This document shows, piece after piece, positions 20,301-29,610 of a stretch of DNA of 64,000 bases (positions within the stretch are counted from its first letter, which is position 1; every line of letters begins with the position of its first letter). The stretch is taken from assembly GCF_001263355.1 (NCBI RefSeq), contig NZ_LGYO01000011.1, forward strand, positions 1 to 64,000. Direction: 5' to 3'. A program made the position numbers and the translations under genes. The notes below the pieces were generated by a model. The model worked only from the letters and a program-made list of their open reading frames with translations, was not told where the DNA came from and did not search any database. The stretch is from Acetobacterium bakii (lineage in GTDB: Bacteria; Bacillota; Clostridia; Eubacteriales; Eubacteriaceae).

Positions 20301-22208
20301 ATGACATACCTTGGAGGAGACTATGATGTGGTTGTAATCGGAGCAGGACATGCCGGATCCGAAGCGGCACTTGCCACCGCCCGATTGGGATGTAAAACCC
20401 TTCTGTTAACCCTCAATTTGGATTCAGTGGCAATGATGCCATGCAATCCATCCATTGGCGGTACCGGAAAAGGACATCTTGTCCGGGAAATAGATGCCCT
20501 TGGGGGAGAAATGGGAAAAAATATTGATGCAACCATGATTCAATCCAAGATGCTAAATACCGGAAAAGGCCCGGCGGTTCATTCATTAAGAGCTCAGGCC
20601 GATAAAAAAGATTATCAGTTCCGGATGAAAGAAGTGATTGAGAACCAGGATAACCTCCTTTTAAAACAACAGGAAGCCACTGAAATTTTAGTGGAAAATG
20701 GGGAAATAATTGGGGTGAAAGTGCATACCGGCGCTGTTTATCCCTGTAAAGCAGCAATTATTTGCAGCGGTACCTATTTAAAAGGGCGCATTTTTATTGG
20801 CGAGGTTCAATATGATGGCGGACCCAATGGTTTATTTCCAGCGATGTCCTTATCGGATAGTCTCGAAGAAAACGGGATTGCTTTGCAGCGGTTTAAAACC
20901 GGAACACCAGCCCGAGTGGATGCAAAGACGCTGGATTATTCAAAAATGGTTATTCAGGAAGGGGATGCGCACATTGTGCCCTTTTCTTTTGAAACCGATC
21001 GTATTGATATTAACCAGGTTCCTTGTTATTTAACCTATACCAATTTGGAAACTCATCGGATTATCAATGAAAATATGGAACGCTCCCCTTTATATACCGG
21101 AGATGTTACCGGGGTTGGTCCACGGTATTGTCCTTCCATTGAAACCAAAGTCGTTCGTTTTAAAGACAAGGATCGACACCAGATTTTTATTGAGCCCGAA
21201 GGGTTAACCACTAATGAAGCCTATGTTCAGGGGATGTCGTCGAGTTTACCCGAGGATGTTCAAATTGCCCTGTACCGAACGGTTCCCGGCATGGAAAACG
21301 TCGAATTTATGCGTTCAGCCTATGCCATTGAATATGACTGCATTCATCCAACCCGATTGAAACCATCTCTGGAATCCAAGGATATTAAGGGGCTGTTCTT
21401 TGGGGGCCAGATCAATGGCACATCCGGATACGAAGAAGCGGCGGCCCAGGGGTTGATTGCCGGCATTAATGCCGCTCAATATTTACAGCGGGAACAACCT
21501 TTTATCATTGACCGATCAGAAGCTTATATCGGTGTATTGATTGATGATATCATCACAAAGGGCGTTGATGAACCCTATCGCATGATGACGTCACGTTCTG
21601 AATACAGACTGTTACTTCGTCAGGATAATGCCGATCTCAGACTCACCCCGATGGGGCATGAGGTTGGATTAATCAGTGATGAACGTTATGAAAAGTTTTT
21701 AGCGAAAAAAGCGGCCATTGAAAATGAAATGGTGCGCATTGCCCAGGTGATTGTGAAGCCCACCAATGAAAACAATGAGATACTCAATAGTTTGAATAGT
21801 TCGGAAATCAAACACGGTGTAGCCTTGAGTGAATTGATTCGACGACCCGAAATAAAATATCTACAAACTAAAAATTTCGATTCGGATCGGCCCCAACTGC
21901 ATTGGAGTGTTATTGAACAGGTCGAGGTTCAGTTAAAATACGAAGGATATATTAAAAAGCAATTGCTTCAAGTTGAGCAATTTAAGAAGCTGGAAAACAA
22001 ATATATTCCCAATGGTCTTGATTTTAGCAGTATTGGGGGACTTCGCATTGAAGCCATTGAAAAGCTTCAGGAAATTAAACCCCAATCCATCGGTCAGGCT
22101 TCCCGTATTTCCGGGGTGTCACCGGCTGATTTGTCGGTTTTATTAATTGCATTGGAACAGCGGCGACGTAAGCCGGAAAACAATAAGGGAGAAAATAAAA
22201 ATGATTGA
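20301..22208 (+). CDS. mnmG: MnmG (GidA), FAD subunit of tRNA U34 modification
   Basis: The FAD/NADH-dependent partner of MnmE. The 635-residue protein has the dinucleotide-binding [14 protein letters not shown] at residues 13-26, the conserved [19 protein letters not shown] block, the catalytic-cysteine region around [25 protein letters not shown] near the FAD site, and a complete C-terminal helical domain that binds MnmE. Its last eight bases overlap the start of rsmG. Confidence 0.98.
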   Translation: MTYLGGDYDVVVIGAGHAGSEAALATARLGCKTLLLTLNLDSVAMMPCNPSIGGTGKGHLVREIDALGGEMGKNIDATMIQSKMLNTGKGPAVHSLRAQADKKDYQFRMKEVIENQDNLLLKQQEATEILVENGEIIGVKVHTGAVYPCKAAIICSGTYLKGRIFIGEVQYDGGPNGLFPAMSLSDSLEENGIALQRFKTGTPARVDAKTLDYSKMVIQEGDAHIVPFSFETDRIDINQVPCYLTYTNLETHRIINENMERSPLYTGDVTGVGPRYCPSIETKVVRFKDKDRHQIFIEPEGLTTNEAYVQGMSSSLPEDVQIALYRTVPGMENVEFMRSAYAIEYDCIHPTRLKPSLESKDIKGLFFGGQINGTSGYEEAAAQGLIAGINAAQYLQREQPFIIDRSEAYIGVLIDDIITKGVDEPYRMMTSRSEYRLLLRQDNADLRLTPMGHEVGLISDERYEKFLAKKAAIENEMVRIAQVIVKPTNENNEILNSLNSSEIKHGVALSELIRRPEIKYLQTKNFDSDRPQLHWSVIEQVEVQLKYEGYIKKQLLQVEQFKKLENKYIPNGLDFSSIGGLRIEAIEKLQEIKPQSIGQASRISGVSPADLSVLLIALEQRRRKPENNKGENKND

Positions 22209-22920
22209 AAAAGTTGCGAAACTGATAAAAGCCGGGGCAGACATTCAGATAGAGATTAATGAAGCCCAGGGCGAAAAGCTGATTAAATATATGGAAGAGA
22301 TATTGGAAATAAATAAGCAGATTAATTTGACCCGGATTACCGAAGAGGATGAATTTATTAAACTGCATCTACTAGATTCCTTAACCCTTTTAAAATACAT
22401 AGACAATCCCTGTGCTTCGATTTTAGATGTCGGGACTGGCGGGGGTTTCCCGGGAATCCCTTTGGCGATCATGCTGGCGGATGCTCACATTACCTTAATG
22501 GATTCCACCAAGAAAAAACTGAGGGTTGTTGAAAATATTGCGAAAAACTTGGAGATTGACAACATTGAGATGCTTCATGGCCGGGCCGAAGAATTTGGTC
22601 AGATGAGAGGTCATCGGGCCTGCTATGATGTGGTCACTTCAAGAGCAGTTGCCAACTTGACACTGCTCTCGGAATACTGTTTACCGTTGGTAAAAGTGGG
22701 GGGGATATTTTTGCCGATGAAAGGCCGAGAATATGAAAATGAATTAGCTGAGGCTGAAAAACCAATCCAGATTCTGGGTGGGGAAATTAAAACCGTTGAA
22801 GAATGTTTGCTGCAAAGTGATTGGGTTCATGTTATAATAGTCATTGAAAAATCAAGAAAAACGCCGGGATTTTACCCGAGAATTAACGGCAGAATAAAAA
22901 AAGAAGGATTTCCGGTATAA
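22201..22920 (+). CDS. rsmG: RsmG, 16S rRNA G527 N7-methyltransferase
   Basis: Methylates N7 of G527 in 16S rRNA; loss gives low-level streptomycin resistance in other bacteria. The product has 239 residues and the SAM-binding motif [15 protein letters not shown] near residue 75 plus SRAVANL. The start at 22201 follows AAGGGAG and gives an eight-base overlap with mnmG. An earlier in-frame ATG inside mnmG would add 18 residues without homology. Confidence 0.96.
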   Translation: MIEKVAKLIKAGADIQIEINEAQGEKLIKYMEEILEINKQINLTRITEEDEFIKLHLLDSLTLLKYIDNPCASILDVGTGGGFPGIPLAIMLADAHITLMDSTKKKLRVVENIAKNLEIDNIEMLHGRAEEFGQMRGHRACYDVVTSRAVANLTLLSEYCLPLVKVGGIFLPMKGREYENELAEAEKPIQILGGEIKTVEECLLQSDWVHVIIVIEKSRKTPGFYPRINGRIKKEGFPV

Positions 22921-22974
22921 AGCACCATAAAAAAGATGGTTTAAAGAATTTCTTGATAAAATTATATAGTTGTT

Positions 22975-23010
22975 TTCCTGGAGATGTTTCACGTGAAACA
23001 TCTCCGGGAA
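22975..23010. other. parS site 1 (ParB binding centre)
   Basis: A perfect TGTTTCACGTGAAACA (22985-23000) embedded in a 36-base inverted repeat with one imperfect pair. It lies 130 bases upstream of parA and about 7 kb from oriC. Confidence 0.95.
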
Positions 23011-23032
23011 AAGCAGCAGGTATTGAAATTTT

Positions 23033-23074
23033 CTCTGACTCATGATGTTTCACGTGAAACATCATGAGTCAGAG
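23033..23074. other. parS site 2 inside a 42-base perfect palindrome
   Basis: A second perfect TGTTTCACGTGAAACA (23046-23061) whose symmetry extends without a mismatch over 23033-23074. Centre-to-centre distance to site 1 is 61 bases. Confidence 0.95.
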
Positions 23075-23130
23075 TACCTATTGTTCTTCAAAAAAATATG
23101 GGATAAAAACAACAAATAAGGAGTTGCGAC

Positions 23131-23895
23131 ATGGCAAAAATTGTGGCAGTATTTAATCAAAAAGGTGGGGTTGGAAAAACAACCACGAATATTAATTTAA
23201 CCACTGCCCTAAGCATGCAGGGATATCGGGTGCTTGTTATTGATATTGATCCACAGGGAAACACCAGCAGCGGATTTGGAATTGATAAATACAAGCTTGA
23301 AAAAAGCGTGTACGACGGCATTATCCACGGCGACAATTTAAAAGAGATTATCTTGACCACTACCTTTAAAAATCTTCATATCCTGCCATCCAATCCCGAT
23401 TTGGCGGGCGCAGAAATTGAATTAACCAATTTAACGCAGAGAGAACTTTGCTTAAAAAATGCCATAAAAGACATTGAAGAATTCTACGATTTTATTTTTA
23501 TTGATTGTCCGCCTTCCCTTGGTCTGCTGACCATTAATGCTTTAGCCGTGACCCACAGTGTCTTAATTCCCATTCAATGCGAATATTATGCACTTGAAGG
23601 GGTTGGCCAACTTATGAATACCATTAGTCTAGTGAAACAGGGCCTTAATCCACAATTGAAAATCGAAGGTGTGGTGATGACCATGTTTGATAGTCGAACA
23701 AATCTGTCCAATCAGGTCGTTGATGAGGTTGTGGATTTTTTCAAAGAAAAAGTTTATGAAACCATGATTCCCAGAAACATAAAATTGGCAGAAGCGCCAA
23801 GTTATGGACAGACCATTTTTGAGTATGCCAACACATCAAAAGGTTCAAAAGCATACCTTGCGCTGGCAAAAGAGTTTATCCAAAGACAGGAGTAA
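23131..23895 (+). CDS. parA: ParA/Soj chromosome-partition ATPase
   Basis: A 254-residue ParA-type ATPase that moves or organises ParB-parS complexes near the origin and, as Soj, can regulate DnaA. The deviant Walker A KGGVGKTT (residues 10-17), DIDPQGN and the IDCPPSLGLLTINAL block are intact. It lies directly downstream of two parS sites and two bases before parB, so the transcript may be influenced by ParB binding at its promoter. Confidence 0.97.
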   Translation: MAKIVAVFNQKGGVGKTTTNINLTTALSMQGYRVLVIDIDPQGNTSSGFGIDKYKLEKSVYDGIIHGDNLKEIILTTTFKNLHILPSNPDLAGAEIELTNLTQRELCLKNAIKDIEEFYDFIFIDCPPSLGLLTINALAVTHSVLIPIQCEYYALEGVGQLMNTISLVKQGLNPQLKIEGVVMTMFDSRTNLSNQVVDEVVDFFKEKVYETMIPRNIKLAEAPSYGQTIFEYANTSKGSKAYLALAKEFIQRQE

Positions 23896-23897
23896 AT

Positions 23898-24794
23898 ATG
23901 GCAAAAAATACAGGTTTAGGAAAAGGATTAAGGGCGCTGATTCCCGATGAGGTGATTCTTTCAGCTGACGGTGAGGATCTCGAACTAGATGTGGAAAAAC
24001 TGGTTTTTCATGTCAAAACCAGCAACATTCGACCAAATCCCGAGCAACCCCGAAAAAGCTTTGATCGGGGAAAACTTGAAGAATTAGGGGCATCTATTAA
24101 GGAACATGGGATAATTCAGCCATTGGTTGTAAAACCGGATGGTAAGGGATATACTATTATCGCCGGCGAACGACGTTGGCGTGCGGCTAATATGGTGGGC
24201 TTAAAGGATGTTCCGGTGATTGTCAGAGATTTGCCGGCCGAAGAAGTTCTGGAAATTGCGTTAATCGAAAACGTTCAAAGAGAGGACCTCAACAGCATCG
24301 AAGAAGCGCTTGCCTATGAAGGCCTAATGGGAAAGTTTAATCTTACCCAGGGAGAGATTGGCATTCGGATTGGAAAAAGTCGGACGGCGGTGGCAAATAC
24401 ATTGAGACTGTTAAAATTGCCGGAAGCTATTCAAAATGATGTTGCTCAGGGACGGATTAGTTCAGGCCATGCCAGAGCTATTCTGATTATGGAAGAACCG
24501 GAAAAAATGACAGCATTCGCCAAAGAAATAATGGAAAAAGGATTGAGTGTCAGAGAAACCGAAAAACGGATTAAGAAGCTGCAAATTGAAGGCATGGTTT
24601 CACCGTTGCAAAAGAAAAAAGTAGATACCAGCGCTTATGTCATGGAGATCAGGGATGCTTTGGAAAAAAGATTTGCCACCAAAGTTAACTTTAGCAGCCA
24701 TGGGAAAAGCGGTAAAATAGAATTATCGTATTTCTCGCTAGATGAACTCGATCGGATTTTAGCCCTGTTAGGATATAATAAAGATGATCAATGA
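23898..24794 (+). CDS. parB: ParB/Spo0J partition protein
   Basis: A 298-residue CTP-dependent DNA clamp that loads at parS. The N-terminal CTPase domain carries GERRWRAANMVG and the ENVQREDLN motif, followed by the helix-turn-helix (LTQGEIGIRIGKSRTAVANT) that reads parS, and a C-terminal dimerisation domain. The start MAKNTGLGKGLRALIPD is the usual ParB N-terminus that contacts ParA. Confidence 0.97.
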   Translation: MAKNTGLGKGLRALIPDEVILSADGEDLELDVEKLVFHVKTSNIRPNPEQPRKSFDRGKLEELGASIKEHGIIQPLVVKPDGKGYTIIAGERRWRAANMVGLKDVPVIVRDLPAEEVLEIALIENVQREDLNSIEEALAYEGLMGKFNLTQGEIGIRIGKSRTAVANTLRLLKLPEAIQNDVAQGRISSGHARAILIMEEPEKMTAFAKEIMEKGLSVRETEKRIKKLQIEGMVSPLQKKKVDTSAYVMEIRDALEKRFATKVNFSSHGKSGKIELSYFSLDELDRILALLGYNKDDQ

Positions 24795-24845
24795 AAATTG
24801 ACTGTGGCAATCAGAATTTAAATAACAAGGAAATGGAGACAACTT

Positions 24846-25940
24846 ATGAGTCAAATAAAAAGAAAACGACGTTTAACTGCCATCGAGGCAGCAATTCTTG
24901 GGAATATTTTATATTTAATCATAGTTATACTTTTTAAAAGTGCTTTTGATTATATTGGCAGAACAGGCGGATTCAATTATCTGTTTAATAGCATTGAACT
25001 AGCGGCAGTGGGGTTGTTCTGGATAATTTTATTCGGGCAAAACTTTAAGAATATTTATGCCGGTGAAAAGCCAAGAGCCTTAAAATATATATTTTTCATG
25101 CTGACGCCAATTGTGTTATTAACGATTGCCCTAACGCTGGTATCTTTGTTTTGGCCAGGTCAGGATACCAATAGTATTTGGAATCAATTTTCATTTATCG
25201 CGGCACCAACAATATTCTGGTATTTACCCTATGGTCTTATTTATCAATTGATTGGGGACTATGTATCGATCTTTGCTTTTTTCGGCATTGCTCTGGGAAT
25301 AACCGTGTTGTTTCAAATTGCGGGAATGGCAATCGGTCGAGTTTTGGGACGCAAGTATCGAGAAGAAACCGTTGAACAGGTTGCGGTAGAAGAGAAATTT
25401 GATTCAAAAGCGAAAAAAGAAAAGAAAAAATGGAGAAAAAAAGACAAGAAAAAACCGCAACCAAGCATTGGAATGGAGCGGCTTTCAGAGGAAAGTGTAC
25501 ATGAAGGTTTCAGACCCGTCGAACAGGAAAGTGTGAAGATGACCGAAGTTCATATCGATGATGAACCGAGTGAAGAAGCGTTCTATGTACCTAAGGTTAC
25601 CATTGAGGATGCCTTTGGCGGTGGCATGTTGGGACCGGATACCGTGAAAAGCGAACCATTATTTATTAAAGAACCGCCCATTGAAAACCCAGTTGCAGAG
25701 GCCATAACCACAGAGGCTGTTGAAGCGTCTGCAGCCAATAAAAAATCCGAGGTTGGCGCTGAATTGGAATCCCGACTTTTAGCGGAATGGAAAATGACCC
25801 ACCCCGATGAAATGGAAAAGATTCCGGAAGAGCCGAGCAAGCCAGAGGAAAAAGGTGATAAATCTTTTTTCATGGAAACCAGTAAAATTAAAATTATTGA
25901 TGAAGACGACATCGAAGAATATTACAGGAACAAGAAATGA
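24846..25940 (+). CDS. Membrane protein with long charged cytoplasmic tail, unknown function
   Basis: A 364-residue protein that I do not recognise. Four hydrophobic segments lie between about residues 17 and 165, followed by a very basic stretch (near 185-203, KKEKKKWRKKDKKK) and an acidic, low-complexity tail of about 160 residues ending in ...EDDIEEYYRNKK. The basic patch after the last helix fits a cytoplasmic tail. It stands between parB and the cvpA-like gene, overlapping the latter by four bases (ATGA), so the two are coupled. A structural role at the membrane is conceivable but unsupported. Confidence 0.7.
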   Translation: MSQIKRKRRLTAIEAAILGNILYLIIVILFKSAFDYIGRTGGFNYLFNSIELAAVGLFWIILFGQNFKNIYAGEKPRALKYIFFMLTPIVLLTIALTLVSLFWPGQDTNSIWNQFSFIAAPTIFWYLPYGLIYQLIGDYVSIFAFFGIALGITVLFQIAGMAIGRVLGRKYREETVEQVAVEEKFDSKAKKEKKKWRKKDKKKPQPSIGMERLSEESVHEGFRPVEQESVKMTEVHIDDEPSEEAFYVPKVTIEDAFGGGMLGPDTVKSEPLFIKEPPIENPVAEAITTEAVEASAANKKSEVGAELESRLLAEWKMTHPDEMEKIPEEPSKPEEKGDKSFFMETSKIKIIDEDDIEEYYRNKK

Positions 25941-26581
25941 GTTTAACCACACTGGATTATATTGTTATCCTGGTCTGTATTATTTCAGGACTCATTGGAT
26001 ATCAGCGAGGTGCAATAAGAACCCTGATTAGTTTTGGGGGATTTATTGCATCTTTTGCAATTGCCTGGATTTTTTCCCCGGTTTTAGCGGACTGGCTTTT
26101 AAACCTTGGGGTATTCAATGGGTTAATGGAAACTGTCAACATCAATGGCGTCGCTCAGGCACTTTTCGATTCTGGCATCCAACAGGCGGTTAGTGCCAAT
26201 TCAACAATGGGACAGGCAATTCTGGTTGGCGGCCAAACCATTGTCATTGAAAATGTTGATCTACTAACCCAGTCATTAGTTTATGGAATTGCGAGAAGTA
26301 TCAGCTTTCTCCTGCTGCTGCTCGCGACGGGTATTGTGATTGGAATACTGCAAATGTTGTTTAGTGGTGTTTCACGCATCCCCATCATCGGTGGGCTTAA
26401 TCGATTGTTGGGATTGGCCCTGGGCTTAGTCCTGGGCATCTGTTTATGTGGAATTGTGGTCTGGGTTATAACCGCAATCAATACCTTTACCGGCGGGGCA
26501 ACAAACCTACCGACCTTTGAAGGAAGTGCTCTGATAGAAGTAGTGACGCCCTGGGTTGCGAATTTGACAGGATTAAATTAG
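25937..26581 (+). CDS. CvpA-family membrane protein
   Basis: A 214-residue protein of the CvpA family. Members have four membrane segments and are linked to colicin V production in E. coli and to envelope tolerance, but their activity is not defined. The diagnostic N-terminus (LDYIVILVCIISGLIGYQRG) and the later GLNRLLGLALGLVLG helix are clear. It overlaps the upstream gene and is ten bases from mscS. The insert between helices 2 and 3 is longer than in the E. coli protein. Confidence 0.85.
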   Translation: MSLTTLDYIVILVCIISGLIGYQRGAIRTLISFGGFIASFAIAWIFSPVLADWLLNLGVFNGLMETVNINGVAQALFDSGIQQAVSANSTMGQAILVGGQTIVIENVDLLTQSLVYGIARSISFLLLLLATGIVIGILQMLFSGVSRIPIIGGLNRLLGLALGLVLGICLCGIVVWVITAINTFTGGATNLPTFEGSALIEVVTPWVANLTGLN

Positions 26582-26590
26582 GGAGTTTTT

Positions 26591-27463
26591 ATGGAAAATT
26601 TATGGAATCGCTTTGATGCGATGATTCTGGAAATAGATGGATCGCATTTTTTAGAAAAGATTATTATTTCGATTGTTATTTTAGTGGCGGTGGCTATAGG
26701 CTTAAGAATTCTATATGGGATCGTCGATCGGGTTTTCAACGACGATAAACCGGGAATTGAACCAAGAGAAGCCAGGCGACTGGTCACCCTGAATAAGGTT
26801 GTTAAAACCTTTGCCAGGGCCGCTATTTGGGTTGTGGCAATCATTATGATCCTCGGCCAATATATGGATGTGGCGTCATTGCTGGCAGTCGCCGGGGTCG
26901 GGACTCTGGCCATTGGTTTTGGCGCCCAGGGAATTGTGGAAGATGTGATGAGCGGTTTTGTAATCGTCTTTGAGAATCAGTTTAGTGTCGGTGATTACAT
27001 TACCATCGATGAATCACATTACGGTATTGTTGAATCAATTGGCATTAGAACATCCACGGTGCGGGAATTTACCGGCGGCTTATTTATCATTCATAATGGG
27101 AAAATTGATCGCCTGGTCAATTTTTCAAAAGGTCATATTAAGGCTGCGGTTGATGTGAGTGTTGCTTATGAAGAAAACATAGATAAGGTTACAGACATCC
27201 TCAAAACCGTTTGCCATGATGTTTTTGAAAGTCATGAGGATCTATTTAATACCCCTCCGGAAGTGCTTGGGGTAACGCGGTTAGATCCATCAGGCATGAA
27301 TATCCGGATTATCTCCGACGAGGATGCGACTGGTAAATTTCAGGCGGAAATCATTCTCAGACAAAAGATAAAAGAAGCGTTTGATAAAAATGGCATTGAG
27401 ATTCCCTATAATAAATCGGTTGTTTTTTATAAGGAATCCAAGGAGCAGAATAATGGAGATTAA
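26591..27463 (+). CDS. MscS-family small-conductance mechanosensitive channel
   Basis: A 290-residue channel that opens under membrane tension to release solutes. Three membrane helices precede the beta domain; the pore-lining third helix reads VAGVGTLAIGFGAQGIVEDV, rich in the small residues expected, and FENQFSVGDYI follows. The size is closest to B. subtilis YkuT/E. coli MscS. It overlaps the downstream DUF951 gene by 11 bases, as part of the parB-cvpA-mscS-spoIIM-like series. Confidence 0.93.
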   Translation: MENLWNRFDAMILEIDGSHFLEKIIISIVILVAVAIGLRILYGIVDRVFNDDKPGIEPREARRLVTLNKVVKTFARAAIWVVAIIMILGQYMDVASLLAVAGVGTLAIGFGAQGIVEDVMSGFVIVFENQFSVGDYITIDESHYGIVESIGIRTSTVREFTGGLFIIHNGKIDRLVNFSKGHIKAAVDVSVAYEENIDKVTDILKTVCHDVFESHEDLFNTPPEVLGVTRLDPSGMNIRIISDEDATGKFQAEIILRQKIKEAFDKNGIEIPYNKSVVFYKESKEQNNGD

Positions 27464-27647
27464 AGAGTACGCCCTGGGCGATCGTGTTGAAATGAAAAAG
27501 AAACACCCCTGTGGCTCTTTCCAGTGGGAAATCATCCGGCTGGGTGCAGATATCAAAATCAGGTGTCTGGGCTGCGGGCATATTGTGATGCTGCAACGTT
27601 CCAAATTCAATAAACAAATCAAAAAAATAATAAAAGAAGACATTTGA
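27453..27647 (+). CDS. DUF951 family protein
   Basis: A 64-residue protein of the DUF951 family, found widely in Firmicutes near ychF/mscS-type genes; function unknown. The family core is complete: DRVEMKKKHPCGSFQWEIIR, then ADIKIRCLGCGHIVMLQR. Three cysteines (one CG, one CLGC pair) hint at a zinc site. The ATG at 27453 follows AAGGAG and overlaps the mscS end; upstream in-frame codons lie inside mscS and are not part of the family. Confidence 0.87.
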   Translation: MEIKEYALGDRVEMKKKHPCGSFQWEIIRLGADIKIRCLGCGHIVMLQRSKFNKQIKKIIKEDI

Positions 27648-27655
27648 GGAGGATT

Positions 27656-28282
27656 ATGCTGAATTTTATTAATCTGCAATGGGAATATGCCGCTGACTAT
27701 TTTTCAAGAAACCTTAAACAGATGTTTTTTATTTATCTGGGGCTTTTTATCACACTGACGGTGTTCAGTATCGTGTTGTTTGCATTTAATCCGGACATCG
27801 CAAATGTCTACTACCAGGAAATTCTGAAGCTCTTTGAAGAAAAAGATATTTTAAACAGCAGTGGGTTTGCTTTGTACGCATTAATACTGGGCAACAATGT
27901 ACGGGCCGGAGGGATGATCATTCTATCGGGATTTATTCCATTTTTGTTTTTGCCTATTTTTTCATTTATCTCCAATGCCATGATTCTTGGGGTGATGGGT
28001 GCGGTTTTTCAGAGTAACGGCGTTGGATTAGTGCCTTTTTTAGCGGGAATATTGCCCCATGGCATCTTAGAAATACCCGGGCTTGTTTTAGGAACCATTC
28101 TGGGCATTCATATTTGTCAAAAATTAGTGAAAGTTATTTTGCGGCGGACTGTTCCCGGAGAATTTAAACAAGCTATACTTGCGGTATTGCGGATCTTTTT
28201 GCTTTGGATGCTGCCTCTGTTTGCCATCGCATCGGGTATCGAAACATTTTTAACACCACTGCTGCTCAATGCTTTCCTATAA
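27656..28282 (+). CDS. SpoIIM/DUF95-family membrane protein
   Basis: A 208-residue membrane protein of the stage II sporulation M family. SpoIIM works with SpoIID and SpoIIP in engulfment, but the family also occurs in non-sporulating bacteria with unknown roles. About five helices are visible, with the conserved NNVRAGGMIILSG segment and the PHGILEIPGLVLG motif. The ATG at 27656 follows GAGGAGG. The neighbours (mscS, DUF951) are vegetative, so I do not assign a sporulation role from sequence alone. Confidence 0.8.
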   Translation: MLNFINLQWEYAADYFSRNLKQMFFIYLGLFITLTVFSIVLFAFNPDIANVYYQEILKLFEEKDILNSSGFALYALILGNNVRAGGMIILSGFIPFLFLPIFSFISNAMILGVMGAVFQSNGVGLVPFLAGILPHGILEIPGLVLGTILGIHICQKLVKVILRRTVPGEFKQAILAVLRIFLLWMLPLFAIASGIETFLTPLLLNAFL

Positions 28283-28340
28283 CAAAAATACCGGGAACCG
28301 AGTGGCAGGAGAAGGTATTAAAAATAAATTCATAAAAACC

Positions 28341-28424
28341 TTGTGTAGTTTTGAAGATATGATATAATTAAAAGCTGATATCCTTGCTCGCTGGAAAAGT
28401 GAGCCATAGTCCATGAGGAGGTGA
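28341..28424 (+). promoter_or_regulatory. Promoter and leader of rpsF-ssb-rpsR, possible S6:S18 autoregulatory leader
   Basis: TTGTGT (28341-28346), 16 bases, TATAAT (28363-28368) with an extended TG. The leader then contains a small GCTC/GAGC hairpin (28386-28404) followed by CCATAGTCCATGAGGAGG. Firmicute rpsF transcripts commonly carry an S6:S18-binding leader in this position; the hairpin placement resembles it, but I cannot confirm the conserved CCG bulge. Confidence 0.5.
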
Positions 28425-28430
28425 AATGGA

Positions 28431-28718
28431 ATGAGAAAATATGAAACATTATTTGTATTAAAACCGGATCTTGAAAAAGAAATCGTTGAAGAATTAATTG
28501 GTAAAGTAAAGACCATCATAGAAGCAGATGGTACTGTAGAAAATGTCAATGAATGGGGCAAAAGAAAATTAGCCTATGAAATTGAAAAAAAGTATTCAGA
28601 AGGATACTATGTTGTAGTTGAATTCAGTGCTGAAAACTCAGTTTTGGATGCACTTGATCATTTATACAAAATTAACGAACCATTTATTCGTAGTATTGTT
28701 ATTAAAAAAGAGAAATAG
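28431..28718 (+). CDS. rpsF: 30S ribosomal protein S6
   Basis: A 95-residue S6 protein, complete from MRKYETLFVLKP to the C-terminal IKKEK. The core EWGKRKLAYEIEKKYSEGYY is characteristic. It is followed by ssb and rpsR in the universal rpsF-ssb-rpsR order; S6 and S18 bind 16S rRNA as a pair, so co-transcription keeps them balanced. Confidence 0.98.
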   Translation: MRKYETLFVLKPDLEKEIVEELIGKVKTIIEADGTVENVNEWGKRKLAYEIEKKYSEGYYVVVEFSAENSVLDALDHLYKINEPFIRSIVIKKEK

Positions 28719-28729
28719 GGGGTATTTCT

Positions 28730-29170
28730 GTGAATAAAGTAATTTTAGTAGGAAGACTAACCCGGGATCCTGATGTGAAGAACACCACAACAGGAAAAGC
28801 GGTAGCCACTTTTACCCTAGCTGTTGATCGTCGTTTTAAAAACAAAGACGGTCAAAAAGAAGCGGATTTTGTACCCATTGTGGTATGGGGGAAACAAGCT
28901 GAACTGGCAGGTCAATATTTGTCAAAGGGAAGCCAAATCGGTGCGTCAGGACGACTACAGGTAAGAAGTTACGATGCACAGGATGGCCAAAAACGCTATG
29001 TGACGGAAGTCGTTGCCGATGAGATCACATTCTTGTCATCATCCAACCGAAAAGAATCAACCGGTGGATACCAACAAGCTCCGGCACCACGATCAGATAA
29101 CAATATGTCAGCAATGGGGTTGGATGAAGATTTCCACCTAATGGCTGACGATGATGATGTACCTTTTTAA
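28730..29170 (+). CDS. ssb: Single-stranded DNA-binding protein
   Basis: A 146-residue SSB with one OB fold (NKVILVGRLTRDPDVK, ATFTLAVDR, DFVPIVVWGKQAE, residues 1-105), a short flexible linker and the acidic protein-docking tip DDDDVPF. The start is GTG at 28730, with AGGGGG upstream. It lies between the S6 and S18 genes. Confidence 0.98.
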   Translation: MNKVILVGRLTRDPDVKNTTTGKAVATFTLAVDRRFKNKDGQKEADFVPIVVWGKQAELAGQYLSKGSQIGASGRLQVRSYDAQDGQKRYVTEVVADEITFLSSSNRKESTGGYQQAPAPRSDNNMSAMGLDEDFHLMADDDDVPF

Positions 29171-29187
29171 GATAGGAGGAAAAAACA

Positions 29188-29415
29188 ATGCCAAAACCAT
29201 TTAAAAAAAGAAGAAAAGTTTGTGAATTCTGTGAACGTAAAGTAACAGAGGTTGACTATAAAGATGTTTTAACACTTAAGAAATTTATTTCTGAACGTGG
29301 TAAGATATTACCACGACGTGCTACCGGTACCTGTGCCAAGCATCAAAGAAAAGTGACCGAAGCTATCAAGCGGGCACGAAATGTTGCACTGTTACCATAT
29401 ACAGCCAACATCTAA
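29188..29415 (+). CDS. rpsR: 30S ribosomal protein S18
   Basis: A 75-residue S18 of the usual length. The N-terminal [12 protein letters not shown] holds the two cysteines of the zinc-binding (C+) form, and the RNA-binding [16 protein letters not shown] block is intact. It ends the operon before a terminator. Confidence 0.98.
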   Translation: MPKPFKKRRKVCEFCERKVTEVDYKDVLTLKKFISERGKILPRRATGTCAKHQRKVTEAIKRARNVALLPYTANI

Positions 29416-29426
29416 GAAGCAATTTT

Positions 29427-29467
29427 AAGCTGTTCGTCCAGAAAAAATCTGGGTGGGCAGCTTTTTT
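29427..29467 (+). terminator. Terminator after rpsR
   Basis: AAGCTG at 29427 pairs with CAGCTT at 29458-29463 around an inner TCCAGA/TCTGG(G) stem, then T6. Confidence 0.9.
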
Positions 29468-29526
29468 AGTATTCGGCTTTCCATCTGGCTGACATGGGAA
29501 AAAAAGATGGGCATTTAACATTATTG

Positions 29527-29535
29527 TGATATAAT
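29527..29535 (+). promoter_or_regulatory. Extended -10 promoter for DUF2232-gdpP operon
   Basis: TGATATAAT (29527-29535), an extended -10 element, 75 bases upstream of the DUF2232 start. No strong -35 is visible. Confidence 0.45.
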
Positions 29536-29610
29536 ATACAAGTTAAACTGGGAACTGCTAATTAAGTCGTTTCTGATTATAAATCTGTATTTAATCCATT
29601 TGGAGGTTCA

